A DNA stretch of 64,000 bases, from the NCBI GenBank assembly GCA_003132665.1, contig PKYN01000016.1, forward strand, positions 1-64,000, given 5' to 3'. Source of the DNA: Actinomycetota bacterium (GTDB lineage: Bacteria > Actinomycetota > Thermoleophilia > Gaiellales > Gaiellaceae). Every line of letters starts with the position of its first letter. The first letter of the stretch is position 1. The position numbers were made by a program, and so were the translations under genes. Below the pieces are notes generated by a model that was not told the DNA's origin, did not search any database, and saw nothing but the letters and a program-made list of their open reading frames with translations. This document shows, one piece after another, positions 47,762 to 57,745 of the stretch.

Positions 47762-48275
47762 GGACCCTCACCTCCGGGGCACCCAGCTCATCGCCGTGCT
47801 TGCCGACTGCCCGGCGACAGAGCACGTAGACCGGCGCGATCAAAAGCAGGTTGAGTACCAGCTCTCCGGGGAGAGTCCCCAGAACGAGCTTCCCGAAGGG
47901 CGCTGGCTCACCGATCAGAAAGCGGACGAGCAACCCGCCCAGCTCGTAGAGAACCGTGATGACGGCAACCGAGAGGAAGGGTGCGTGCGCCCGGTCGCGT
48001 CCCGTCGTCTCGCCATAGCGACCGGTCCAGAAGCCTGCAAGCGTGAGCAGCAGTGAGGTTAGGCCGAGCTGGCCGTAGGTCGAGATGTCGAACAGTAGCC
48101 CGGCCGCAAACCCCGCGCTGGCGCCGAGAACCGAGCCACGCAGAAGCGCAAGTGAGACGACCACGACGAGCAGCAGGCCGGCGCTGCCGGAACCGAGCGA
48201 GAGCGCGTCGAACCAGCTGCCCTGCAGGATCGCCGCGGCGAAGACGATTGCAGCCGTCTTCAGAACCAACCTCAC
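47754..48275 (-). CDS. mreD: MreD
   Basis: Small multi-TM protein between mreC and mrdA. Confidence 0.85.
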   Translation of the reverse strand: MRLVLKTAAIVFAAAILQGSWFDALSLGSGSAGLLLVVVVSLALLRGSVLGASAGFAAGLLFDISTYGQLGLTSLLLTLAGFWTGRYGETTGRDRAHAPFLSVAVITVLYELGGLLVRFLIGEPAPFGKLVLGTLPGELVLNLLLIAPVYVLCRRAVGKHGDELGAPEVRVLA

Positions 48276-49231
48276 GGACCACTCACTTGCCTGTTGTTCG
48301 GGATCAGCACGATAACGGCCTCGAGCGATGAGAAGTCGACGGTCGGCTCGACCTGAATCTGAATGTTCGGATCGACATCGGTCCGGCTGTAGCTGCTGAT
48401 CCGCCCGATCGAGATCTGGGCCGGGTAAAGCGAAGAGAGATCCGGCCGGCGCCAGCCCGAGGTGATGATCGAGTCGCCCTCTCTCACCCTCTGGTCGGTC
48501 TTGACGTTGTCGAGTATCAGCACGTCGCTGCCCGTCGCCGGGTGGCGGACGATTCCCTCGGCGCTGGTGCGCAGGTCGCGGGCCGAGGCGGCGAAGCTCG
48601 GGTCGCTCACCAGCGTCACCTTCGACGTCGTCGGGCCAACCTGGGATATCCGCCCGACCAGGCCGTCACCGACGACAACGGAGTCGTTGATCCGGATGTC
48701 GCGATTCTGCCCGGCGGCTAGCACGATCGTCTGCTCGAAGGCTCCGGTGGCCGGAGTCATCACCTCGACGTTCACCTTCTGATAATCCTGCGGAAAGCGC
48801 GACGAGTGCTCGTAATGGAGCAGCGCCTCCAGCTGCACCACCTCGGCCTCGGCATTCCTCTGCCGCGCGCGCTGCTGGCGCAGGCTCTCGAGTTCCTGGC
48901 GCATCTGCTTGTTCTCGTTCTTGGCTGTGAGCATGCCGTGAATCCAGCCGTAGCCGTCCTCGAAGGGCTGAGCGACGCGATCGGCAACTACCTGGAAGGG
49001 CTTGGTAGCGGAGCTTCCGTAGCCCTGGAAGCGATGCAGTGGGCCGTTCGACGACTCGCGGAAGGAGACGGTCAGAAGCGCCAGCGAGAGCAGCACGAGC
49101 ACAACGACGATGACTCGACGCCGAATTGTCCTCCGATCCCGAGCCAAGGATGAAGAGGCGGACGCTCGCCGCCCCGCCGAGCCCAGGACCCCGAACCGTG
49201 GTGTGCGGTTACGAGGCACGTAGCGAGACAT
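48272..49231 (-). CDS. mreC: MreC
   Basis: N-terminal TM, coiled coil, VVVGDGLVGRISQVGPTTSKVTLVSDPSF. Confidence 0.92.
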   Translation of the reverse strand: MSRYVPRNRTPRFGVLGSAGRRASASSSLARDRRTIRRRVIVVVLVLLSLALLTVSFRESSNGPLHRFQGYGSSATKPFQVVADRVAQPFEDGYGWIHGMLTAKNENKQMRQELESLRQQRARQRNAEAEVVQLEALLHYEHSSRFPQDYQKVNVEVMTPATGAFEQTIVLAAGQNRDIRINDSVVVGDGLVGRISQVGPTTSKVTLVSDPSFAASARDLRTSAEGIVRHPATGSDVLILDNVKTDQRVREGDSIITSGWRRPDLSSLYPAQISIGRISSYSRTDVDPNIQIQVEPTVDFSSLEAVIVLIPNNRQVSGP

Positions 49232-49296
49232 TCTAGAGAGCCGTGCAACCCTAGGCGCCGGTCACGGGGGCGGCGGCGCGGGGAACGCAGGCCTGG

Positions 49297-50343
49297 TCAG
49301 CGCTTGTTGTGTCGCCGCCGCGAGCGCTCGCTGCGGTGAATGACGTCGAACTCTTCCAGGCTCTTGCCCGATCCGACCGCGACGCAGGTGAGCGGTGACT
49401 CGGCAACCTGAACGGGCATGTGCGTCTCGTGCCTGAGCCGTTCGTCGAGTCCCGTGAGGAGCGCGCCGCCGCCGGCGAGTACGATGCCCCTGTCCATGAT
49501 GTCGGCCGCGAGCTCGGGCGGCGTGCGATCGAGGGTGGCCCGAATCGCGTCGATGATCTGGGTGACCGGCTCGTCGAGCGCCTGGCGAACTTCTTCCGAG
49601 GAGATGATCACCGTCTTCGGCAGGCCGGTGAGCATGTCACGCCCGCGCACCTCGGCCTGAAGCTCTTCGCGCAACGGATAGGCCGAGCCGACCTCGAGCT
49701 TGAGCTCCTCGGCGGTCTGATGGCCGATCAGGAGCTTGAACTCGCGCTTGAGGTAGTTGACGATCGCGTCGTCCATCTCGTCGCCGCCCAGGCGAAGGCT
49801 CTGCGAGACTACGATCCCGCCCAGCGAGATGATCGCTACCTCGCTGGTGCCGCCGCCGATGTCCACGATCATGTTCCCGGCCGGCTCGCCGACGGGCAGC
49901 CCGGCCCCGATCGCGGCGGCCATCGGCTCCTCGATCAGGTAGGCGCGGCGCGCACCGGCGGTGAGCGTCGCCTCCTCGACGGCGCGCTTCTCGACACCGG
50001 TCACGCCGCTCGGCACGCAGACGACCACGCGCGGATGAGCGAAGCGGTTCTGGTGCACCTTCTGGATGAAGTGGCGCAACATCGTCTCGGTCACGTCGAA
50101 GTCGGCGATCACGCCGTCCTTGAGCGGACGGATCGCCGAGATCGTTCCCGGGGTCCGGCCGAGCATGCGCTTGGCCTCGACACCGACCGCATGAACCTCA
50201 CCCGTGCGCTGGTCGATAGCGACCACCGACGGCTCGGAAAGGACGATGCCGCGGCCCCGCACGTAGACGAGCGTGTTAGCCGTCCCCAAGTCGACGGCCA
50301 TGTCGCGGCCCCCAAAGCCGCCGATCGAGCTGAAGATGCCCAT
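49297..50343 (-). CDS. mreB: MreB actin-like protein
   Basis: [50 protein letters not shown]. Confidence 0.97.
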   Translation of the reverse strand: MGIFSSIGGFGGRDMAVDLGTANTLVYVRGRGIVLSEPSVVAIDQRTGEVHAVGVEAKRMLGRTPGTISAIRPLKDGVIADFDVTETMLRHFIQKVHQNRFAHPRVVVCVPSGVTGVEKRAVEEATLTAGARRAYLIEEPMAAAIGAGLPVGEPAGNMIVDIGGGTSEVAIISLGGIVVSQSLRLGGDEMDDAIVNYLKREFKLLIGHQTAEELKLEVGSAYPLREELQAEVRGRDMLTGLPKTVIISSEEVRQALDEPVTQIIDAIRATLDRTPPELAADIMDRGIVLAGGGALLTGLDERLRHETHMPVQVAESPLTCVAVGSGKSLEEFDVIHRSERSRRRHNKR

Positions 50344-50520
50344 AGCGACGTGCGAGTCTAGCTGTTTTGGCCTTTCAGGGGCGGTTGCGGCCGTCAGGCG
50401 AACGCCGCAAGAGGGGCTCGAAGGAGGTCATACCGCCACGTTTGCTAGATCGCTCCGCGTTCCGGTGCGGGGAGGGCGAACGTGGCCGGGCGAGGCGAGT
50501 CGGCGCTCGTATCCGGGCCG

Positions 50521-51114
50521 CTATCCAAGCCCGTAAACGCCGGGGAAGCGCCGGGCGAGAATGCTCACCAGTAGCGCCGCCGGGAGTCCGACAACGTTCA
50601 GGTAGTCGCCCTCGATGCGAGCGATTTGCCGCGCACCGAGGCCCTGGATGGCGTAGGCGCCGGCCCGCCCGCGCCACTCGTCGCCGGCGAGATAGACATC
50701 GATCTCGCGCGCGCTCAGCTCGCGAAAGGTCACGCGCGTGATCTCGTGTTCGAGCTCCTCCCAGCCCGGGCCAATCAGGCAGAGCCCGGACACGACCTCG
50801 TGCGTTCTTCCCGCCAGACGGGTCAGCATGGCCCGAGCCTCGCTCTCGTCGGCCGGCTTGCCGAAGACGCGCCCGTCCAGCAGAACCGCGGTGTCGATGC
50901 CCAGCACCGGACGGTTCGCCGCCTCGCCGGCCAGCGAGCGCGCCTTGCCGCGGGCGTGCGCGCGCATCAGCTCGATCGGATCGGCGCCGGGATCATCCTT
51001 CTCGTCGTAGCACGGACGGGCCACGTCGAAGGGAAGTCCCAGCTGGCCGAGTATCGCGCGCCGCTGTGGCGAGGTCGAGGCGAGCAGAAGCGGCGTGGGC
51101 GCGCTGCCGCTCAC
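50521..51114 (-). CDS. maf: Maf-like nucleotide pyrophosphatase
   Basis: LLLASTSPQRRAILGQLGLPFDV; GTG start overlaps the upstream stop (GTGA). Confidence 0.92.
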   Translation of the reverse strand: MSGSAPTPLLLASTSPQRRAILGQLGLPFDVARPCYDEKDDPGADPIELMRAHARGKARSLAGEAANRPVLGIDTAVLLDGRVFGKPADESEARAMLTRLAGRTHEVVSGLCLIGPGWEELEHEITRVTFRELSAREIDVYLAGDEWRGRAGAYAIQGLGARQIARIEGDYLNVVGLPAALLVSILARRFPGVYGLG

Positions 51115-51884
51115 AGTTTCCGCGCGACCCAGATCTCCTCGGCCGGCCATTTCTGAGCCCACTCGACGCTGACGAAATCCCAGAGGGGGTTGTCACTCGC
51201 TCCCTCGGGCGCGTACAGCTCGACCAGACGCTCTAGCTCGAAGCCGGCTTCGCGAAGCAGATCGATCCATTCGCCGTGCGAAAGCTGAAACTCGCTGCCC
51301 TGACCGTCATCGTCCACCCAGTCGATTCGGTAGAGGCCGGGTTGCGGCCGCTCGAGCTTTTCCTGAACAACCCCCTTTTCGTCACTGCAGAGCACGAGCA
51401 GGGTGGAGTTGCGCATGAAAACCAAGCGGCCTCCGGGCCTCAGCAGCCGCCTTGCCTCGGGGACCCACTTCTTTGGATCGCACCAGGTGCTGGCCCCGTA
51501 CTCCGAAAGCGCGAGATCGAAAGAATTGTCCGGCAGCGCTACTTCCTCGGCGTTCGCCTCGATGAGTGGAAACTCGAGCTCAAACTCGCGCTGAAAACCG
51601 CGCGCCCGCTCGAGCTGATCGGGATTCAGGTCGACCCCCACCACGCGCGCGCCTCGCCGGGCCAGCCAAGCGGAGAAGTACGCCGTCCCGCAACCGAGCT
51701 CGATCACATCGGTCTCATAGAGCCCGGGCAGCACATTGATGGCGTTCTCGGGCACGCGGAAGATTCCCCAGCAGATGTCTTCCGTCGCCCACTGGGCGCG
51801 TCCCCACTCCTCCTGACCGCGGCCGTATATCGACCACAGAGCCCTATTGTTCGCCGCGTAATCGGGCAGTTCAGACGGCGTCAT
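51111..51884 (-). CDS. class I SAM-dependent methyltransferase
   Basis: [37 protein letters not shown]. Confidence 0.9.
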   Translation of the reverse strand: MTPSELPDYAANNRALWSIYGRGQEEWGRAQWATEDICWGIFRVPENAINVLPGLYETDVIELGCGTAYFSAWLARRGARVVGVDLNPDQLERARGFQREFELEFPLIEANAEEVALPDNSFDLALSEYGASTWCDPKKWVPEARRLLRPGGRLVFMRNSTLLVLCSDEKGVVQEKLERPQPGLYRIDWVDDDGQGSEFQLSHGEWIDLLREAGFELERLVELYAPEGASDNPLWDFVSVEWAQKWPAEEIWVARKL

Positions 51885-52287
51885 CGGGGAACCAAAGGGC
51901 CAACTCTCGCCTCGCCGATTCGGGCGAGTCGGAGCCGTGCACGAGGTTGTCGGGCATCGATAGCCCCAGGTCGCCGCGGATCGTCCCCGGCGCCGCCTTT
52001 GCCGGATCGGTCGCGCCCATGGTCGAGCGGACGACGGTCACCGCCGACTCGCCCTCCACAACCAGGGCGAGCGTCGGGCCCGAGGTGATGAAGGAGACGA
52101 GTCTTGCGAAAAACTCTTTGCCGCGATGCTCGGCGTAGTGGGCGCCGGCCAGCTCCTCGTCGACCTGAACGAGCCGGGCACCGCGCAGCGCCAGGCCCCT
52201 GCGCTCGAGGCGGGCGACAATCTCGCCGCATAAACCACGCCGGACCGCATCGGGCTTGACGAGCACCAATGTGCGCTCAACAGCCAT
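51871..52287 (-). CDS. ndk: nucleoside diphosphate kinase
   Basis: [46 protein letters not shown]. Confidence 0.96.
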   Translation of the reverse strand: MAVERTLVLVKPDAVRRGLCGEIVARLERRGLALRGARLVQVDEELAGAHYAEHRGKEFFARLVSFITSGPTLALVVEGESAVTVVRSTMGATDPAKAAPGTIRGDLGLSMPDNLVHGSDSPESARRELALWFPDDAV

Positions 52288-52473
52288 CAGACCGGAAGTC
52301 TAGTGAAGCGACCTAAACAAGAGCTTAGATTGCGTTAGTTTCACTCGGCCGAGTGAGAAGTACGACCCTCGGGTTAACCCCGAACGGATTGTCGACCCAC
52401 TGATTGGGTGCGATCGAAGGAGTGCTTCGTTTCGCTAGAGGTTCACCGTCCAAGCGGGAAGAAGATCGACCGC

Positions 52474-53007
52474 TCAGCGTGATCGGCGCAGGTGCGGAGG
52501 TCGCTCCCAGGTTTCCTCGGCGACCGTTTCCTGCGGCGCTACCGGCGCCTCGCAGTAGGGGCAGATTTGCCAGAGCGGCTCGAGCGGCGCCTTGCAGCGT
52601 GCGCAGGGCTGCTTGAGACGCGTGGTGCAAACCGGGCAGACGAGGTAGTTGGAGTCGATGTCCACTTGGCAGACCGGGCAACGAGTCACGCGCTTCCCGA
52701 GGCGCGCTTCCATTTCCTTGATCTCCAGCTCGCGCTCGTGCACCTCGTCGAGGTACTCGGGCGGGCGGAAGAGCATGTAGATGATCGCGCCGAAGAACGG
52801 GAAGAGAAGCGCGAGCGCCGTCGAGGTACCGATCAGCCACGGATCCTCGATGCGCCGCCGCGCATCCTTGTTGACCCAGTAGGCGACCGCGAGCCAGAGG
52901 ACGGCGATGAAAAAGAAGGACAGATTCCTGATCACGTCCCAGAGGTTCGAGTCGAAGAAGCTGCTCAGCGAGGCAACGGTAATTGGGGCGAGAAGTGAAT
53001 TTGTCAT
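52474..53007 (-). CDS. membrane protein with C-terminal double zinc ribbon
   Basis: Two TM segments then CPVC..(x)..CPVC...CARC...CPYC. Confidence 0.8.
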   Translation of the reverse strand: MTNSLLAPITVASLSSFFDSNLWDVIRNLSFFFIAVLWLAVAYWVNKDARRRIEDPWLIGTSTALALLFPFFGAIIYMLFRPPEYLDEVHERELEIKEMEARLGKRVTRCPVCQVDIDSNYLVCPVCTTRLKQPCARCKAPLEPLWQICPYCEAPVAPQETVAEETWERPPHLRRSR

Positions 53008-53117
53008 ACGAGCAGTTTGCCTACGAAGTATCCGATTCCGAATGCAGTACCGAGAACAATGACGACGACCAGAAGCAATACGAAAAAAGCGGTTAAGCCA
53101 TGGCTTGCGTTCTTCAT
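53004..53117 (-). CDS. 37-aa single-TM small protein (unlisted ORF)
   Basis: MKNASHGLTAFFVLLLVVVIVLGTAFGIGYFVGKLLV; ATGA overlaps with both folC and the zinc-ribbon gene. Confidence 0.65.
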   Translation of the reverse strand: MKNASHGLTAFFVLLLVVVIVLGTAFGIGYFVGKLLV

Positions 53118-54238
53118 TCCCCCACAGCTTCCTCTATCGACGCAAGATCGGCAAGAAGGTAGAGCGATCCGGTAACGAGAAGGTACCCGTCGGGCGCCGC
53201 CAACTCTCGCCCCCGAGCGAGAGCCTGCGCGGGATCATCGACCGCCACGACACGCTCGAAAAGGCCTTCGGCCCGCGCCGCCAGCTCGGCCGCCGGGAGC
53301 GCTCGCGGGCTCGAGGAGCTGGTCGCTACGAGCGTGCTCGCGAGCGGGGCAAGCGTCTCGAGCATCGAGTCGACATCCTTTTCGCCGAGGATCGAGCAGA
53401 CGAGGGTCCAGTCGTTACGAGGCAGGCGCCGCACGAGCCAGGCAACACCGGCCGGATTGTGAGCGCCGTCCCATAGCTCGCGCTCATTACGCCACTCGAA
53501 CCGGCCCGGCACGATCGCGGCGACCTTCTCGTTTCCGATCGCTCGACCGAGCACGAGCTCGACCGCCGTGCGCGCTATCTCGTCGGAGTCGCCGATCGAG
53601 ATCGATCCCGCGCCCGCCGCGCGCGCCAACGTTTCCCACTCCCCTTCGCCCAGTACTACCTTGGCGCCGGGCACGATCACGGCCAGCTTCTCGAGTGCGA
53701 TCTGCCCACGCGTCGAGCCGAGCCACTGTGTGTGCTCGAGCGAGACGTTCGTGAGCACGACGACCTCGCTTGCGATCACGTTGGTCGCGTCATAACGACC
53801 GCCAAGCCCGGCCTCGACGGCGGCCACTTCGACCCCGGCAGCGGCAAACTCCGCGAAGGCGGCCGCCGTGATGACCTCGAACTGGGTGGCTTGCAACCGC
53901 TCCGCGGACGGCCGCACGCGGGCGAGCGCCAGCTCGAGATCGGCCTCGACCCCATTCACGCTGATTCGCTCTGCCCAGCCGCGCACGTGCGGCGAGACGG
54001 TGGCGCCGCTCAGCACACCCTCGCCGGACAGCAGCGCCTCGATCCGTTTCGTCGTCGTCGTCTTGCCGTTCGTGCCGACGACGTGAACCGAGCGAAAGGC
54101 GCGCTCCGGACAATCTAGCTCGGCGAGCAGCTCCTTCATCCTCTCCAGGCCGAAACGCTCCGGCCAGGGGTTGAGAGAGCTGAGCCAGGCCGCATTCGGG
54201 CCGCCGCGCGGATCAACCGGAGAGGGCATCGAGCTCAC
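53114..54238 (-). CDS. folC: folylpolyglutamate/dihydrofolate synthase
   Basis: VHVVGTNGKTTTTKRIEALL, EAGLGGRYDATNVI, LVTGSLYLLADL. Confidence 0.92.
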   Translation of the reverse strand: MSSMPSPVDPRGGPNAAWLSSLNPWPERFGLERMKELLAELDCPERAFRSVHVVGTNGKTTTTKRIEALLSGEGVLSGATVSPHVRGWAERISVNGVEADLELALARVRPSAERLQATQFEVITAAAFAEFAAAGVEVAAVEAGLGGRYDATNVIASEVVVLTNVSLEHTQWLGSTRGQIALEKLAVIVPGAKVVLGEGEWETLARAAGAGSISIGDSDEIARTAVELVLGRAIGNEKVAAIVPGRFEWRNERELWDGAHNPAGVAWLVRRLPRNDWTLVCSILGEKDVDSMLETLAPLASTLVATSSSSPRALPAAELAARAEGLFERVVAVDDPAQALARGRELAAPDGYLLVTGSLYLLADLASIEEAVGE

Positions 54239-56630
54239 GCCTGTAACGGGCGAGCTTCTCGCGCTCGGCCTCGACGACCTCGGCTCTCGCGCGCTCGACG
54301 AAGCTCGGATTGGAGAGCATCTTTTCGCACCGGGCGATCTCCGAGTTCAGCCGCTTGGTCTCGGCCTCGATGCTCACCGCCTCGACCTTCATCCGCTCGG
54401 GCTTGACGACGGCCTCGAAGATGCGCTTTTCATCGTCTGTGAGACTCACGCGCAATCCGCTACGGCGGAAGATCGCCGCCGCGTCCTGAATCCGCTCCAG
54501 CGCATTCGCGTCGGCCGCGTAGCCGTCGTCGGCCTCGGGCCAGGGCGAGACGATCAGGCGAGCCTTGCGAGCCGGCAAGTTCGACCAGATCTCCTCGGTC
54601 ACGTGCGGCATGACCGGATGGAGCAGCGCGAGCAGGCGCTCGAGCGCCGCGAGCGCCGTCGAGCGAGCGTCCGCGTCGCCTTCGTAGAGGCGCGGCTTGA
54701 TCGACTCGGCGTACCAGTCGCAGAACTCGTCGAAGGTCAGGTGGTAGAGCCGGGTCACGACTCCCGCGTAGTCGAAAGCGCTGAAGCACTCTTCGATCTC
54801 TCCTCGCGTCGCCTCGAGCCGGGCCAGGATCCAGCGCTCGGCGACCTCGCCGGGGCGGGCGCCGGGCTCGGCATCGCCGACGTTGGCGAGGATCAGGCGA
54901 GAGACGTTCCAGAGCTTGTTGGCGAGCTTGCGTCCCTCCTCGACGGCGCCGTACGAGAAGCGCACGTCTTGAGTGGAGGACATCTTGAGCAGGCCGTAGC
55001 GCACCGCGTCGGCGCCGTGACCTGCAATCACCTCGAGCGGATCGATGCCGGTGCCGAGACTCTTGGACATGCGCCGGCCGTCTGTGGCCAGCACGGTCGA
55101 GTGGATGACCACGTCCCGGAAGGGAACATCGCCGAGCAACTCCAGCCCGGCGAAGATCATGCGGTTCTCCCAGAGACGGATGATCTCGCGCGCGGTGGTC
55201 TGCAGGTTGCCCGGATAGAACGTGCGCAGATCAGCTGTCTCGTCCGGCCAGCCGAGCGTGGCGAACGGCCAGAGCGCGGAGGAGAACCAGGTATCAAGCA
55301 CGTCCTCGCTGCGTGTGAGCTTCGTAGACGCGCACTCGGTGCAGGCGCCGGGCTCCGTCTCCTCGACCGTCAGGTGGCCCTCAGGGCACTCCCAGATGGG
55401 TAGCTGATGGCCCCACCAGAGCTGCCTGGAGATGCACCAGTCGGGCGCCTCCTCGAGCGACTCGATCGCGAAGCGATGCTGCGACTCGGGATGGAAGCGG
55501 ACGCGCCGCTCGCGTAGGGCCTCCAGCGCCGGCTTCTTCAGCTCCTCCATCGAGCACCACCACTGCAACGAGACACGCGGCTCGATGCGGGTCTCGCAGC
55601 GCTCGCAGAGGGCGACCGCGTGACGGAAGGGCTCGCGTGAGACGAGCAGATCGCGCTCGGCGCACCAGGCGAGAATGCGCTCTGTCGCCTCTTCCTGAGT
55701 CAGGCCGGCGAGCTCCGCCACCTCGTCGTTCATGCGTCCGTCGGGGCCGATCACGCTCGGCTCGCCCAGCTCGTGCGCACGCCCGATCTCGAAATCGACG
55801 GGGTCGTGCGCGGGGGTGATCTTGAGCGCCCCGGTGCCGAACTCGGGATCGACGTGCTCGTCGGCGATCACGGGCACGCGCCGCTCGACGAAGGGCACGA
55901 GCACTTCCTTGCCGACCAGATCGCGGTAGCGCTCGTCGCCCGGGTGCACGGCTAGCGCGACATCGGCCGGGATCGTGGCGGGACGCACCGTGGCGATGGC
56001 AATGTGGCCCGACCCGTCGGCGAGCGGGTAGCGGATCGTGACCAGCTCGTCGTTGGCGTCGATGTGCACCAGCTCGAGATCGGACAGCGAAGTGCGGTGA
56101 AAGGGGCACCAGTTGATGATCCTGTTGTCGCGATAGATCCAGCCCTTGCGATAGAGATGAACGAAGAAGCGCAGCACCGCCCGGGTGTAGCCCTCATCCA
56201 TCGTGAAGCGCTCGCGCCGGTAGTCGAGCGAAGCGCCGATGCGCCGAAACTGCGTCATGATCTTGCCGCCGTACTCGTGCAGCCACTCCCAGACGCGAGC
56301 CTCGAAGGCTTCCCGCCCCAGCTCCTGGCGCGTCTTCCCCTGGGTCGCGAGGTACTTCTCGACAGCGTTTTGAGTCGAGATGCCGGCATGGTCGTAGCCG
56401 GGCTGGAAGAGCACGTTGAAGCCCTGCATGCGCTTCATGCGCACGACCGAGTCACCAAGCGCCAGCTGGAGGGCGTGACCGATGTGCAGCTCGCCGGTGA
56501 CATTCGGCGGCGGGTGGGCATCGACGAACGTCGGGCGCGAATTGTCGGGATCGGCGTTGTAGAGACCCTCCTCTTCCCAGGTCTTCTGCCAGCGCTCTTC
56601 GACGCCTGCGGGTTCGTAGAGCGGATCCAT
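54213..56630 (-). CDS. valS: valyl-tRNA synthetase
   Basis: PPPNVTGELHIGHAL, DTWFSSALWPFATLGWP, RRMSKSLGTGIDPLE. Confidence 0.97.
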   Translation of the reverse strand: MDPLYEPAGVEERWQKTWEEEGLYNADPDNSRPTFVDAHPPPNVTGELHIGHALQLALGDSVVRMKRMQGFNVLFQPGYDHAGISTQNAVEKYLATQGKTRQELGREAFEARVWEWLHEYGGKIMTQFRRIGASLDYRRERFTMDEGYTRAVLRFFVHLYRKGWIYRDNRIINWCPFHRTSLSDLELVHIDANDELVTIRYPLADGSGHIAIATVRPATIPADVALAVHPGDERYRDLVGKEVLVPFVERRVPVIADEHVDPEFGTGALKITPAHDPVDFEIGRAHELGEPSVIGPDGRMNDEVAELAGLTQEEATERILAWCAERDLLVSREPFRHAVALCERCETRIEPRVSLQWWCSMEELKKPALEALRERRVRFHPESQHRFAIESLEEAPDWCISRQLWWGHQLPIWECPEGHLTVEETEPGACTECASTKLTRSEDVLDTWFSSALWPFATLGWPDETADLRTFYPGNLQTTAREIIRLWENRMIFAGLELLGDVPFRDVVIHSTVLATDGRRMSKSLGTGIDPLEVIAGHGADAVRYGLLKMSSTQDVRFSYGAVEEGRKLANKLWNVSRLILANVGDAEPGARPGEVAERWILARLEATRGEIEECFSAFDYAGVVTRLYHLTFDEFCDWYAESIKPRLYEGDADARSTALAALERLLALLHPVMPHVTEEIWSNLPARKARLIVSPWPEADDGYAADANALERIQDAAAIFRRSGLRVSLTDDEKRIFEAVVKPERMKVEAVSIEAETKRLNSEIARCEKMLSNPSFVERARAEVVEAEREKLARYRRELDALSG

Positions 56631-56863
56631 GTTGCTGGGATTCTACGGATGAGGCGGTCGCGGGCAGCTGAAGTGCATTCGCTTGCGCGAGTCGAGGGCT
56701 AGTTCGTTGAGGAGTTCGCTGCGGCCGTTCTCGAGCCGCTTTGTGAGGCAAGATCGGCGCCCTTGTGCAGCAGAAAGTCTACGGCGTCGCGCCGAGCTGA
56801 TCTCCGTCGAGATCCAGTCGATCGACGAGAAGGGCATGGAGCTGTGCTCCGGCAGCCTCTGAT

Positions 56864-57745
56864 CTATCGCTCTCTGATCAGGAGGAGCGTCAGGTTCGGC
56901 CGGGCCAGAAGCTGCTGCACGACCGACGGATCGAACCAGCCGGCGACTCCGCCGTGGACATGAGTGACCAGGATGATCAGGTCGGCCGGTAGCGATTCGC
57001 TCGCGGCGAGGATGGCGGCTCCGGGCCGCCGCAGGTCGACCGCGGTTTGCACATCGGACACCAGGTCTCGTAGCCGTGCAGCGAGCTCATCCAGCCGCTG
57101 CCGGATGTCGTCCTGCTCGAACTGGCGGGCCAGCGCCGTTGCGCCCGGCAGCAGCTGGCTCTGCGCAGGGGAGGGGGGCTCCGGCACCGAGAGCAGCGTC
57201 ACCGAGGCGTCGAAGGCCCCGGCCAGAGTGCCGGCCGCGTCGAGGGCGGCATCGATGTCGTGGCCGAAGTCGATCGGCACGAGGAGCTTCCTGAGCTCGA
57301 ACTCAGGGGCATCCGAATGCCGCACTGTGCGAAGCAGAATCGGGATGCTGCCGCCGCGCAGGACGCGCTCGGCGATGGACCCGAGCAGCCGGTCGAGCGG
57401 CCCGGTGCGACCGTGCGCGCACATCGCGATGAGATCGGCCGCCTGCTCGTGCACGTGTTGATCGATGGCGGCCGCGACGTCGTCGACGGGCCGCTCGTGC
57501 ACGTGTACCTCCACCGTGGTCCCGCTTCGGCTTATTCGCCCGGCCTGCTCGTAGAGATAGGCCTCGGCCGCGGCCGCACCGGCGAGATGCGGCTCGCCGT
57601 GCACGCTGGTCGGAGGTGCGTGCTCGAGCACGTGAAGCAGCACCAGCGACGCCCCGAGCTTCTGCGCGAACGAGGAGGCGGCAGGCAGCACCGCCTCGGC
57701 GAGGCGTGAGCCGTCGAGCGGGACGAGGATACGCCGCACCTTCAC
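56864..57745 (-). CDS. universal stress protein, tandem UspA domains
   Basis: RRILVPLDGSRLAEAVLPAA ... MCAHGRTGPLDRLLGSIAERVLRGGSIPILL; second domain KLLVPIDFGHDIDAALDAA. Confidence 0.9.
   Translation of the reverse strand: MKVRRILVPLDGSRLAEAVLPAASSFAQKLGASLVLLHVLEHAPPTSVHGEPHLAGAAAAEAYLYEQAGRISRSGTTVEVHVHERPVDDVAAAIDQHVHEQAADLIAMCAHGRTGPLDRLLGSIAERVLRGGSIPILLRTVRHSDAPEFELRKLLVPIDFGHDIDAALDAAGTLAGAFDASVTLLSVPEPPSPAQSQLLPGATALARQFEQDDIRQRLDELAARLRDLVSDVQTAVDLRRPGAAILAASESLPADLIILVTHVHGGVAGWFDPSVVQQLLARPNLTLLLIRER

Noticed and set aside
40349-53117. mre/pbp2/rodA, maf, ndk and ribosomal cluster as a novel system
   Set aside because: Conserved housekeeping synteny; only the individual oddities listed separately merit attention.
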